Assembly: GCA_036365145.1 (NCBI GenBank)
Contig: JAEOAD010000004.1
Location: forward strand, 54,186,001 to 54,250,000
Direction of reading: 5' to 3'
DNA: 64,000 nt
Source: Orientallactaga sibirica
Lineage: Eukaryota; Chordata; Mammalia; Rodentia; Dipodidae
Shown: one piece after another, positions 11,030-21,784 of the stretch
Position numbering within the stretch: position 1 is the first letter of the stretch
Layout: every line of letters starts with the position of its first letter
Made by a program: the position numbers and the translations under genes
Notes under the pieces: model-generated
The model's database searches: none
What the model was told of the DNA's origin: nothing
What the model saw: only the letters and a program-made list of their open reading frames with translations

Positions 11030-11561
11030 TTTGAGAATTTTTCCTTGTCTCTAATTTTCAGAGATTTGAGTGAAATGTCCAGTTATATATTTTAGTTGAT
11101 TATTGTTAACCAAGGTTCTTTTATCTATGTATTGACAGCAAATATCTATTTAATAATTTTCTTGGCTAACATGTCTTTAGCTGTCTCTTTTATCCTTCTA
11201 CAGGCATGTCTATTGTTCTTGCGCCTGCTATGCTTTTGATCACTTTTAACATTTTGTGCTGCAGTTTGGATACTTCAACTTATAAAAGCTATCCTCTCTT
11301 CTCTTGTCCCTCTTAGTCACTGATTCCTGTCCATGTCTCATTATTTGTTTACATGATAATGATCATTGTGCATGGAAACTATACAGGTTCAGGTTTTGAA
11401 TTCCATTTTTACCACAGAAGTGTCAAACGACTTAAGTAACAGCTAAGTCATTCACTTCATTCCAAATAGAAATGTAGCCTGGTCCAAACTGCATTAAATT
11501 TTGTTTGAGACCCAGTCTGTCTCTACTTTACATTTTATTTGTAGACTATGTGAGGGCAAAC
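11030..11561. other. Single-copy-type spacer of copy B
   Basis: Counterpart of 6501-7040. No gene or repeat recognised. Confidence 0.5.
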
Positions 11562-12549
11562 TTTTTTCTTTTTTTTATTAAGAATATACTTTGTAATATA
11601 CATCATGTGTTAGTATCATATTTTCCCTCTCCCTTCCCCTATTCTGCTGAGGATCCTCCTCAATAAGATTGCTGGTCTTACCCATCGGATTGTGGGTTAT
11701 GTACTGTGAGAGTTGCAGTGAGTTATTAAGGGGAAGGGCAATGCCTCTGGGTATGATGCCCCCACCTGTGGCTCTTAAAATATTTCTGCTCCCTCTTGTA
11801 CAAAATTCCCTGAGCAGTGATGGTTGTGTTTTAAGTCTACTTCAGTGTTAAGCTCTTTCTGCTTTGCTATGTGCTGAGTATCCTTAACATCTGTCTCCTT
11901 CACCCTAGTGCTGATTGTCAGGCTCACCATGGAAGCAGCACTCTTGCTCATCTCCCCAGTGCCTCTATGTTTTCATCTGGGCCTTGGCTGAAATGTGAGA
12001 GGTGGTTTATCTCCACCCCCTTTATTACTTCTGAAAAAGAAAAACAGATTCTCCAATGGAGAATGAATTCAGCATAGGTTAAATGGGATAAGCATTGTTA
12101 TTTTTTTTTAATTTGTATAAATGCTGATGGTTATAGGCTCTCTTTTCACCAAAGACTAGTGGGAGCTTGTCATTGGAGACCATAAACTTTCTCTCCATAG
12201 GATTCTGACCTGCTTCCCAGTTTCAGCTATGGGTTCCTTTCCCCTGACCAGATCTCTTAGCCAATCAGAAAGCCATTGTTTACCCACCAAAGCTGTGTGC
12301 CACCATTGCACTGGCATGTACTTCTTGTCAGGCTGGTTGCTTCCAAGTAGTTTAGACCCCTATTTTTAATGGAGAATGTGGAAACATTTGTCTATCTGAA
12401 CTGGAAGATTTAGGATCTTCTGTGTTGTGCCTGGAGAATTATTTTTCAGCTCCATCTTGTCCTGGGCAGCTTCTGAGTGTCAAGAATCTTGAGAGAAAAT
12501 CTCTGTCTACTTTCTTGCCAATTTCTGTCTCTTATTTCCACAAAAATTC
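11562..12549 (-). mobile_element. Older L1 3'UTR, divergent subfamily, in copy B
   Basis: Counterpart of 7041-8015, near-identical. A few bases missing in copy A are present here (for example around 12230 and 12298). Confidence 0.6.
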
Positions 12550-13065
12550 TTTTTTTAATTATTTTTTAATGACAACTTCTATACTTACATACAAAAAATG
12601 CATGATATTTCCTTCCCCTGCCCCCATACCTCTTTAGAACTCCCATCTCCATCATATCCCTTCCCTCTCTTTAAGGGATGAAGCCTAGATTTTACCTTTT
12701 GTTACTGTAGATAGCCCAAACATATATAGAATGGGAAGCTCTTGTTACATTGTCCAGATCAATTTGTCACTATATTCATAATCTTCAGAATATGTGTATC
12801 TAATGTCTTTTCCTCTGACAATGAGATGTCAGTATCCTGCTCTGATTTTCTCATATGTGTGGCATGTGTCTTCAACCATTTTCTCTGCCTATCTGTTAAT
12901 AAGATTATGCTCTAATGGAGGAAATGTCATAGGTTTGAAGCATTGTCAGTCCCCAGCCATAAGTGATTCTATGACATCAGTTCTCTCACTGAAAGGAACA
13001 CACATCCATTTGTTCAGTAACACACTCAAAATGGCCACACACCCATGAAAGATAACTGCAAATCT
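12550..13065 (-). mobile_element. Possible further L1-type 3' end, in copy B
   Basis: Counterpart of 8016-8530 with the same tentative assignment. Short substitutions distinguish the copies near 12995-13010. Confidence 0.35.
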
Positions 13066-13238
13066 TGAACTCAGTTGTTTTTTGGGTTTTTTTTGTTTTT
13101 GAATTTTAAAAACATGTGGTCTTGGGCTTCCCTGAATATGTAGTTTTTAAATGCCTTTAAAGCAACTTTTTGTTTTGATTTTAAATGCCATCAAGGAGGC
13201 ATTCTAAAATTTTCTAGAGATCATTAATCCTATTGTAT

Positions 13239-13412
13239 AAAATATACATCTTTTTTTTTTTTTTCAAGGTAGGGTCTCACTCTGGTCCAGGCTGACCTGG
13301 AATTAACTATGTAGTCTCAGGGTGGCCTCGAACTCTCGGCGATCCTCCTACCTCTGCCTTCCAAGTGCTGGGATTAAAGGCGTGCACCACCACACCCGGC
13401 AAAATATACATC
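13239..13412 (-). mobile_element. B1 SINE with 12-bp target-site duplication
   Basis: Full-length antisense B1: poly-T (A tail) at 13251, 'caaggtagggtctcactctg' start at 13265, 'gctgggattaaaggcgtg' near 13369 and 'cacacccggc' at 13391-13400. It is flanked by aaaatatacatc at 13239-13250 and 13401-13412. The uninterrupted target occurs once in copy A at 8704-8715, so the insertion is younger than the duplication, or is a heterozygous insertion if the copies are alleles. B1 derives from 7SL RNA and moves using L1 proteins. Confidence 0.97.
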
Positions 13413-13853
13413 TTAATATAGAGTGTTATGTTTGTTAACTCTGTGCCAAGAGAAACAGTAACTTTTCATCCCTTCTGCAGACACAGGCTCTGATCATCAG
13501 TTCTTAGGTTCATTTCAATCCAGGTATGTAAGAAATATCTAGTTTGAATACATTGCTTGTTACAATGACTTTTGCTATCTGCTTCCTCAACATGGAGCTC
13601 CTGGATTTCAAAATAAATACTCCTCAATTTTATGAGGAAATTTAGATATAGGAAGCAAACCAGGACAGAACAGACTTTTATGCATGATAGTTCCATCTCT
13701 CCTTCATAATTAAAAAGTGATGTTAAAAGACCTTAATAGCTATATATTGTATACATAAAAGTAGCTGATAATTATCTCTGTGAGCTGACAATATAATAAA
13801 GAGAAAGAGAATGTATATTCTATACTCTTAAATGCTGTATTCTGAAGTCCATT

Positions 13854-14634
13854 GCTCCTGATGGCCTTAAATTTAACTATTAATTTGTTTAAATGAATAA
13901 ACTGTCTCCGGTTATACTTTAAAAACCTCAGGCTGGATGGTTGCATGAAAAATCCCATTGTTCTATTATCAATTTTGTCTTCCCATAGTAGGTAACAGCA
14001 TCTCTCTGGCTCCCAAAGGAAATCAGCCAGTGACCTAAAGCACACCAGTCAGTGTACTGCCACGAACATTAATAAAATTATACTTCTCATTCAGAAAGGT
14101 AGCTTACAGCAGTACTGATGATATCTCAGTAGTGTCAGTTGGAAATCCCAATACAACACTTTGACAATACATTCATACATTAAATACTATGCATCAATAC
14201 TAACACATGATTTATTCATAACACTCATTCAATGTCCTCCAACACTGATCAAAAGGCTGTTTGTTAGTTCTGTAATGAAAGCTCTAGAGCTTAAAATTTT
14301 GATCAAATGTTATCAAAACATAACTCACAAAAGTAAGGGTAGGAAAACTTTATAGAGTTTGTATCATAACGTCTTGTTCAGAAATAATATTAAATTGGTT
14401 GGGGGGAGGCAGGAAATTCAGTGAGTCAGGAGACTTGTTGTAAGGTCCCTTCATAAGCACACATCAAAATTATCCCTATATACTTACACTCTAAGTACGA
14501 ATGTGTAAAAATAATCTTATTTAAAATGAGGTTAATTTACTATCATAAACAACTTAAAAGGAATGAACTGAAAATTCATTAGAATGTTTTATTATCCTTT
14601 TTGTGCTTAGGATTGGTTCTGGATTGAATAAAGT
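13854..14634. other. Single-copy DNA, no feature recognised
   Basis: About 780 bp of AT-rich sequence between the tandem duplication and the next L1. It has a short G run at 14401-14406 and no plausible exon. Confidence 0.5.
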
Positions 14635-14647
14635 AACATTGTCACTT

Positions 14648-16125
14648 CTTTTTAAATTTTTTTTATTAGTTACTATGTAATGTGCATAGAGCCATGATCA
14701 TTAGCATTCTCCCTGCCCTCCCCCCTCAGGAATTGTGGGTTTTGCATTGTGGGGATAGCCATCAGTTATGGGGGTGAGGCAATGTCTCTTTGCATAATGA
14801 CCCAATTTATGGCTCTAACAATCTTTCCATCCCCTCTTCTGTGAATTTCCCTAAGCCATGTTGGGTTCATTTTAGGGCTATTTCAGTGACGAGGTCATGG
14901 GAGTCTCTGTGTCTCTGGATCTCTGGTTTGGTAGGGGTTGAGTGTTCTCTGTGTCTATCTCCTTCACCCCTGTACTGATACCAGGTTCCCTGAGAAAGCA
15001 GCACTCTTGCTCATTTCCCCAATTATTCTATGGGTTCAGCTGGTGCCCTAGTGAGGTGCTATGGGCTGATTCTTTCCTCAGGTTCTATGTCTATCTGAAA
15101 AGAGAATCATATTCTCCAACAGAAAGTGAGATCAGTGCAAGGTACATGGATAGCCATTATTGTTTTTAGAGTGAATTTAAGGGGTGTAGGCCCTCTTATA
15201 TCCTACTATTTGTGGGAGCTTGATATTGGAGGGTGAACTCATTTTTGGATATGGTTCTGACTTGTTTTCCAGTTCCAGGTATAGGTTCTGTTCCAATGAG
15301 CAGATCCTTTGGCCAAATCAAGAGCAGGTGGTAACCCACCATGGCTGTGTGCCACTCTTGCATTTGTGTGAGCATCACATCAGGTTGATTGCTGCTGGGT
15401 AGTTTACATCACGAGTTGCTTAGACAGATGTTGGTCATTTTCCCCCAGTTGCTCATGTAGTACCTTCTGGCACTAGACAAGCTAACTGCCTGGGGACTGT
15501 CTCTTCCAGATTCCATCCAGGTCACTCCATGTTCCATTCCAATAGCATATGGTGTCTTCAGCAATAAGGTCTTACCATTAACCTTTGGTGGGTCATCACG
15601 TACTCTGACAGAAATCTGTCTTCTTTTGGGAAACCTTGTAGGTCTCACTGATCAACAGCTCATTGTGGATGTTGACCACATGCTGGAACTGGGAGTTACA
15701 GGTCAGTGCCATGGGAAAAGAAGGAAGAAAAATATAGGTAGTATGAAAGAGAAAGAGAGAGAAGAGTAAGAAGAGGGGATGAGAGAGAGGAACAGGAGAA
15801 GGTTGAGATTAGTCTTCATCCTACCCTCTCCAGGCCCCGTGATTCAGGTCTGCTCTCTAAGCACCTGATGAAGGTTCAGGCTTTTAATATGTATTACAGG
15901 TTATGGGATTTTTTGGTACCATTTCCAATTGGGTCCAGTTGTTTGCCCCCTCCTCCTTACCCTCCCTTCCCTCTTCACCATCCCTATTGTCCAGTCCTAA
16001 AAATGTTTCTTAGGTGTGTCACCATCTTGGGCAAATTCAGGTTAGGAGCCACATATGAGTGAGACCATGTGATGCTTATCTTTCTGTGATTGGGTGAGTT
16101 TGCTGAGAATGATTTTTTTTTTCAA
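14648..16125 (-). mobile_element. L1 3'UTR, about 1.47 kb
   Basis: Runs from the ORF2 stop (complement near 16126) to the A tail at 14648. This is the best reference copy of the 3'UTR family in the window: truncated versions start at 955, 4629, 9158, 50074 and 54068. It includes a G-rich tract on the sense strand (15945-15990) and a CT-rich tract (15740-15800). Confidence 0.85.
15945..15990 (-). other. G-rich, quadruplex-prone tract in L1 3'UTR
   Basis: The plus strand is C-rich, giving at least five runs of three or more G on the L1 sense strand within about 45 bp. It is the positional equivalent of 2296-2368 and 21905-21945. Confidence 0.55.
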
Positions 16126-19100
16126 ATTTGACCATTTTTCTTCAAATTCATTATGTCATTTTTTTCTTACTGTTATGTAGAATTGCATTATGTAGATATA
16201 CCACATCTTAGTTATACATTTACCTAATGATGGATGTCTAGGTTGATTCCAGCTCTTAGCTATTATAAACTGAGCAGTTATAAACATGGTTGAGCAAATA
16301 TCTCTGAACTGAGGCTTGAAGATTTTAGGGTAAATGTCCAGTAAGGGAATAACTGGATCTGTTGGTACTTCTGTAGTCATCCTTTTTAGGAGTCACCATA
16401 TTGTTTTCCATGGTGGCTGTACCAGCTTACATTCCCACCAACAGTGAATGTGGGTTCCTATTTCTCCACAACCTTGCCAGCATTTGTTGTCATTAGATTT
16501 TTTAATGTTTGCTATCCTTACTGGGGTAAGGTAGTATCTCATAGTTGTTTTAATTTGTAGTTCCCTGATGATTAGGGATGTTGAGCATTTTCTTAAGTGT
16601 GTGTTTGCCATTTGTATTTCTTCCTCTGAGAACTCCCTGTGCAGTTCTCTGCCCCATTTTGTGAGAGGGTTGTTTGAGTTTTTGTTGTTTAGGTTTTTGA
16701 GTTCTTCTAGATTCTAGAAATTAGGCCTTTGTCTGATGTGTATCCAGCAAAAATTTTCTCTCATTCTGCGGGTAATCTATTGGCTCTGCTTATTGTATGT
16801 CTGTGAAAAAGGTTTTCAGCTTCATGAGATCCCAATGGTTGCATGATTATTTAATCTCCTGAGCTAATGGGATTTTGTTCAGGAAGCCTTTTTTCCACTC
16901 CTGTATCATGGAAAGTTCCTCCTATTTTTTCTTCCAGTTGTAGCAGCTTTTCTGGTCTTATATTGAAGTCTTTGATCCATTTCAACTTAATTTGAGCATG
17001 GTGAGATGTGTAGATCAAGTTTCATTTTCCTGCATATGGTTTTCCAGTTTTTCAGCACCATTTATTGAAGATGCTGTCTTTGTTCCAGTCTACATTATTT
17101 GGGCCTTTGTCAAATATCAAGTAGCTATAGTTACTGATCCCAAGTCTGGGTCCTTGATTCTGTTCCATTGGTCTATAATCCTGTTTTTATGCAAGTACCA
17201 TGTTGTTTTTATTACAATGGCTTTGTAGTATAGCTTTAGATCAAGTATGGTGATACCTCCAGAGGTGTTTCTTTTGCTGAGGATATGTTTGGATATCCAA
17301 GGACTTCTACCATTCCATATGATTTTTGAGATCATTTTTTCTATCTCTATGAAGAAAGACATTGGGATTTTTATTGGTATTGAATTAAATCTATATATTC
17401 CTTTTGGTAAGATTGCCATTTTCACAATGCTAATTCTGCCTATCCAGAAGCATGGGAGGTCTTTCCATTTTCTTAAGTCCTCCTCAATTTCTTTCTTGAG
17501 TGTTTTTATATTTCCATTGTAAAGGTCTTTCATCTCCTTGGTTAATGTTATTCCAAGATATTATTTTTTGATGCTATTAAAAATGGGACAATGTCACTTA
17601 TTTATTTTCTGTATCTTTGTCTTTTGCATATAGAAAGACTACTGATTTTTATGCATTGATTTTTGTAACCTGCTACTTTATTGAAGGAGTTAATCAATTT
17701 TAAGAGTTTTGGGATGGAGGATCTTGGGTCTCTTATGTATAGAATCATGTCATCTGCAAATAAGGCTAACTTAACTTCTTCCTTTCCAATTTTATCCCTT
17801 TTATTCCTTTCTCCTATCTCATTGCTTGAGCTAGTACTTCCAGTACTATGTTGAAAAGCAGAGGTGAGAGTGGACCCTCCTGTCTTGTTCCTGATCTCAG
17901 TGAGAATTCCTTCAATCTCTCTCCATTAAGTATTATTTGGACTTTAGGTTCTTTATATATAGCCTTTATTATGTTGAAATATAGACCATCCATGCCTATT
18001 CTCTCCAATATTTTGATCATGAAGTGATGCTTTATTTTGTCAAAGGCCTTTTCTGCACCTATCAAAATAATCATGTTTTTTGTGTGTGTTTAATCTTATT
18101 TATATGGTGTTTTACATTGACAGATTTCCATATGTTGAACCAATCTTCCATTCCTGGGATGAAACCTACTTGGTCCAGGTGGATAATGCTTTTGATGTGC
18201 TGTTGAATTCGTTTTGCAAGGATTTTGTTCAGTATCTTTGCATCTAGGTTCATCAGGGAAATAGACCTTAGTTTTCTTTTCTTGTGGCATCTCTGTCTAG
18301 TTTTGGTATTAGGGTGACACTAGCTTCATAGAAGGAGTTAGGGAGCTTTTCCTGTTCTCCTATTGTGTGGCACAGTTTGAGAAAGACTGGTTTCAGTTCT
18401 TCAATGATGATTTGATAGAATTCTGCTAAGAAGCCATCTGGTCCTGGACTCTTCTTTTTAGATAGATTTTTGATTACTCTTTCAATCTTGATGGTTGTGA
18501 TGGGTTTGTTCAGGAGATTAATATGCTCTGAGTTTAACTTTGGTAGGTGGTGTATATCCAGGAATTCATCCATTTCCTCCATATTATCCAGTTTTGTGGA
18601 GTAGAGGTTTTTGAAGTAAGTCCTGATGATTCTTCCAATTTCAATTATGTCTGTTGTGATATCTCCTTTTACATTTCTAATTTTGTTAATTTCAGTTGTC
18701 TCTTTTTCCTGCTTGATCAAATTGGCTAGGGGTTTATCAAATTGTTTATTTTATCAAAGAATCAGTTCTTTGTTTCATCAATTTTTAAAATTGTTTTCTT
18801 AGTTTCCAATTCATTAATTTCTGCTCTGATTTTAATAATTTCTTCCCGTCTGGAGCTTTTTGGGTTGGATACTTCTTCTTTTTCCAATGCCTTTAAGCAG
18901 ATGGTTAGATTATTGATTTGGGATCTCTCTGTCTTTGTTATGCAGACATTTATTGCAATGAATTTTCCACTGAGGACCACCATCATTGTGTCCCATAAGT
19001 TTTGGTACTTTGTATTCTCATTGTCATTCATTCCAAGAAATTTTGCAATTTTATTTTTTATTTTGTTCACTACCCATTTATTGTTTAAGTGTGTGTTGTC

Positions 19101-19195
19101 CAGTTTCCAGGAGCTGGTTGGGTTTCCTGGCACATCTTTTGTTAATTTCTAGCAATACAGCATTTTGATCTGATATCATGCATGAAATTATGTTG
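16126..19195 (-). pseudogene. L1 ORF2 remnant: end of endonuclease, reverse transcriptase, Cys-rich C-terminus
   Basis: Minus-strand pieces in order: 19078-19195 (end of the endonuclease, with SDQ where active L1 has the catalytic SDH); 18762-19133 (linker); 18268-18720 (contains KKSPGPDGF); 18071-18253; 17814-18074 (RSGTRQ and [13 protein letters not shown]); 17749-17760 (FADD, the intact catalytic aspartate pair); 17117-17533; 16393-16611 (Cys-rich [18 protein letters not shown]); and 16156-16380. Frameshifts and stops separate the pieces, so no functional ORF2p is made. With an intact gene this protein nicks the target and reverse-transcribes L1 and SINE RNA. Confidence 0.93.
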
Positions 19196-19695
19196 ATCCT
19201 CCTAAATATTTGGGAGGCACTTGACCAGTGATGGGGCTCTGGCCAGCAAGGGCCACACCTGACCAGCAATAAGGCTCAGGCAGGCCTGGTTTGACCTGAC
19301 CTGTGATGGTGCATGGGTCTCTGGCTAGCAAGGGCAGAACCTGACTGGCGATGGGGCTCAGGGAGGCCTGGCAGGACCTGACCTGAGGTGTCACATGAGG
19401 GTCTGGCTGGCAAGGGCCACACTGGACTGGCGATGGGGCTCAGGCAGGCTTGGCAAGGACCTGACCTGTTATGGCCCATGGGACTCTGGCCAGCTGAGGA
19501 GGGACCTGACCAGTGATGGAGCCTGCCCAAGAGCATGGGAATCAGTGGATTCCCTATTTTGCTCATCCACCCCCTCCCTCTGGAAGCATGCTAGAGCCAT
19601 AAAAACCCTTAAAAATCCCTTGAACATTAAGGGTTTGCCTTTACTTCCCTGTGAGGTGAGGTGAGGTGAGGTGTATGCCATGTTGATCAGAACCC
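19196..19695 (-). promoter_or_regulatory. Putative L1 5'UTR/promoter block with 83-bp monomers
   Basis: GC-rich sequence lying within the TSD-bounded insertion, upstream of ORF2 on the L1 strand. It holds about 3.7 tandem units of roughly 83 bp, with 'gacctgacctg' starting at 19293, 19375 and 19458 and a partial unit from about 19215. Beyond the repeats (19530-19695) is a non-repeated stretch ending in a (GGTGA)n run at about 19656-19676. Tandem 5' monomers are the known promoter design of mouse L1. No sequence match to a described monomer is claimed. Alternatives are template switching onto another RNA, or an unrelated minisatellite captured in the insertion. Confidence 0.55.
19215..19530 (-). 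repeat. 83-bp tandem repeats (about 3.7 units)
   Basis: Unit pattern on the plus strand: gacctgacctg, variable 'tgatgg..catggg', 'tctggc.agcaaggg', 'gactggcgatggggctcag', 'gaggcctggcag'. Starts lie at about 19215 (partial), 19293, 19375 and 19458 (degenerate). Confidence 0.85.
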
Positions 19696-19775
19696 AACAT
19701 TGTCACTTTGAACATGATAGATGGGCATGATGGTAACATTTTCTTAAGCAAAGAAATGAAAACAAAAAATTTTTG

Positions 19776-20043
19776 TGGGACTGGAGAGATGGCTTCGCAG
19801 TTAAGGCGCCTGCCTCCTAAGCCTAAGAACGCTGGTTCCAATCTCCAGTGGTTCCAATCTCCAGGTCCCACATTTAGCCAGATACAAAGTGACACAAGGG
19901 AAAAATGCCACTCTTGACCACAAGGGGGTGCAAACATCTGGATTTCATTTGCAGCACCTGAGAGGCTGCTGGCGTGCCCATCTCTATCTGTCTTCCTCTC
20001 CCTCTCCCTCTCTCCCTCTCTGTCTCTCTCCAAAAATAAATTT
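19776..20043 (+). mobile_element. B2-superfamily SINE, long variant
   Basis: Begins 'gggactggagagatggctt', followed by the tRNA-like 'agttaaggcgcctgcctcctaagcc'. Its middle ('acaaggg...tgaccacaagggggtgcaaac') differs from the short copies and resembles 44720-45066, suggesting a second subfamily. It has an internal 16-bp direct repeat (ggttccaatctccag) near 19834-19865 and ends in a CT-rich tract and A-rich tail. Confidence 0.85.
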
Positions 20044-20946
20044 TTCATGGAAATCCATGAAGTATTTCTCTTGGAGGATATTTTGCTACTATAACTCAAC
20101 ACCTTCTCAGACTTTTAGCTATATGTTCAGGTTAACATATGAGGGAGAATATCATACTTTTCTTTAGAAAGATAAAGATTATGTAAGTTTTTTTTCAGTA
20201 AAAGCACACATTCCTTTAACATTAACTTATGAGTGTTCTCATGTAATATATGCAGTTTATATAGAGATCTAAGGAACAAAATATGAAAACTATCAGGATT
20301 CAATAGCTAGAATTTCAATGATTAAAAGTAGATAGTAGAGACAATAAATAGTCACATAACTTAAAGAACAGCTCTTAAAACTGACATATAATCACTGACT
20401 TTAATATAATAAATCTTAATATATTATAGTATTTTCATTAAGTTTAGGAAACAAAATTTATCAATCCTGACCTCTATATCATTGGTTCATATTATGTTAG
20501 TTATTATAATTAATGTAATTATATTATGGATATTAATCCAGAGCAATAAAATAAACAGGAGATGTAAATTGAAAGGAATTAGTTAATACTAGTGGATGTT
20601 TATACTAGCTAAGTATATGTGACATTTGTAGGATAGGCCAGAAGGAGAGAGAAGCTGGACCTCCCAGGCACAGGAGGAAGCTGTTGTCCACAATATACCT
20701 TCTTTATTACTGAAGCATCAGTTCTTCATTGAATCCCTTTGTGATGACTTTTGAGGTTTACAAGGGTGATGTAATATAATCTTCATTGCTACAAATCTAC
20801 CAATCACATAGTAATATTTGCAGAATGTCAGCACACCAATATAAATATAATTAATACTTATTTGACTAGAATAACAGCAGACTATAATTTTACTAAATTA
20901 AAATATTTAAAAGATGGTTATGGTCATATATAAAAGTTGTAAATTT
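20044..20946. other. Single-copy AT-rich DNA, no feature recognised
   Basis: About 900 bp, strongly AT-rich, without a long frame. The stretch 20640-20760 is slightly more GC-rich and could be a decayed LTR end, but the support is weak. Confidence 0.5.
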
Positions 20947-21063
20947 AGCTGGGCATGATGGTGCAGGACTTTAATCTGAGCACCTGGGAGGCAGACATTG
21001 GAGGATGGCTATGATGAATTCCAAGTTAGTGTGGGCTATAATGAGACAATACCTCAAATCAAC
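20947..21063 (+). mobile_element. B1-type SINE
   Basis: Sense copy: 'gctgggcatgatggtgcagg', 'ttaatctgagcacctgggaggcag', ending in 'gagacaatacctcaaatcaac'. Diverged, about 115 bp. An L1 begins directly at its tail. Confidence 0.85.
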
Positions 21064-21784
21064 AAAACCTGGCCTTCTTTGTCCTTTTTGATTACTTTTG
21101 GTTTGAAGTCTATTTTATCTGATATTAGTATAGCAAGGTCTGGTTGTTTCTTATTTCCATTTGCTTGGAATATCATTTCTACCCTTCCTCCTGAGGAGGT
21201 GTCTGTCTTTAGTGGTTAAATTTCTTGAAGACATCAGACTGATGTTTGATGGGTGAATTAAGGCCATTAATGATTAAGGTAATGACTGAGGTTTGACTTA
21301 ATCCCTGCCATATTGTGGCGGTTTATGTGGTTCAGTGTTTTCTTGAATTTTGTACATTTTTGCACCTTCTTTGAGCTTGGTTATTGTGATCTGCTTCTTG
21401 TAGGCACTTGAGGTTGGTTGTTTGACTCTTCTGTGTGGAGAATTCCCTGAAGAACTCTCTGTAGGTTTGGCTTTGTGTTCATATAGTTGTAAAGCTGATT
21501 TTATCATGAAAATTTTTCTTTCACCATCTATTATGAAGGATACTTTTGCTGGGTAGAGTAGATTGGGTTGGAAGACATAGGTTCTTAGACTTTGCAGTAT
21601 TCCATTCCAGGCCTTTCTGGCTTTTAGGGTTTCCACTGAGAAGTCTGAAGTAATTCTGATGGAGTTACCTTCATATGTAATGTGTTGTTTCTCCCTAGCT
21701 GCTTTTAAGACTTTCTCTTTGTGATTGATGTTTAGAGTCTTAATGATAATATGTCTTGGAGAATTTCTCCTTTGTTCCAGTCTG
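21064..21784 (-). pseudogene. L1 fragment: ORF1 C-terminal domain and start of ORF2 endonuclease
   Basis: Minus-strand frame 21298-21636 reads TLKARKAWNGILQSLR, then FQPNLLYPAKVSF and DGERKIF, matching the ORF1p C-terminal domain pattern known from human and mouse L1. Farther 3' on that strand (21064-21200) is the endonuclease N-terminal pattern FQANGNKKQ..LAILISDKIDFKP. ORF1p is the RNA-binding trimer of the L1 particle. This is the only ORF1 sequence found in the window. Dead copy. Confidence 0.85.

Larger units (their letters stand above)
9158..13853 (+). repeat. Tandem duplication, copy B (about 4.70 kb)
   Basis: Second copy of the unit at 4629-9157. It is longer mainly because of a 150-bp B1 plus a 12-bp duplicated target. 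The running offset is 4528 bp at the left end and 4535 bp just before the B1, so only a few short indels separate the first 4 kb. The right end continues into single-copy DNA at 'gctcctgatgg'. Confidence 0.93.
14648..19695 (-). mobile_element. L1 insertion with 13-bp TSD, internally deleted, with 5' monomer-like block
   Basis: A single insertion of about 5.05 kb on the minus strand. It is flanked by a perfect aacattgtcactt at 14635-14647 and 19696-19708; the left copy is followed almost at once by the poly-T of the A tail. From 3' to 5' it contains a 1.47 kb 3'UTR, ORF2 up to the end of the endonuclease domain, then directly a GC-rich tandem-repeat block. ORF1 and most of the endonuclease are absent. 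The TSD includes the GC-rich block in the insertion, so it is probably L1 5'UTR/promoter sequence. Confidence 0.82.

Noticed and set aside
19196..19695. GC-rich block as a CpG-island promoter of a host gene
   Set aside because: CpG dinucleotides are sparse despite the GC content, the block is tandemly repeated, and it lies inside a TSD-bounded L1 insertion.
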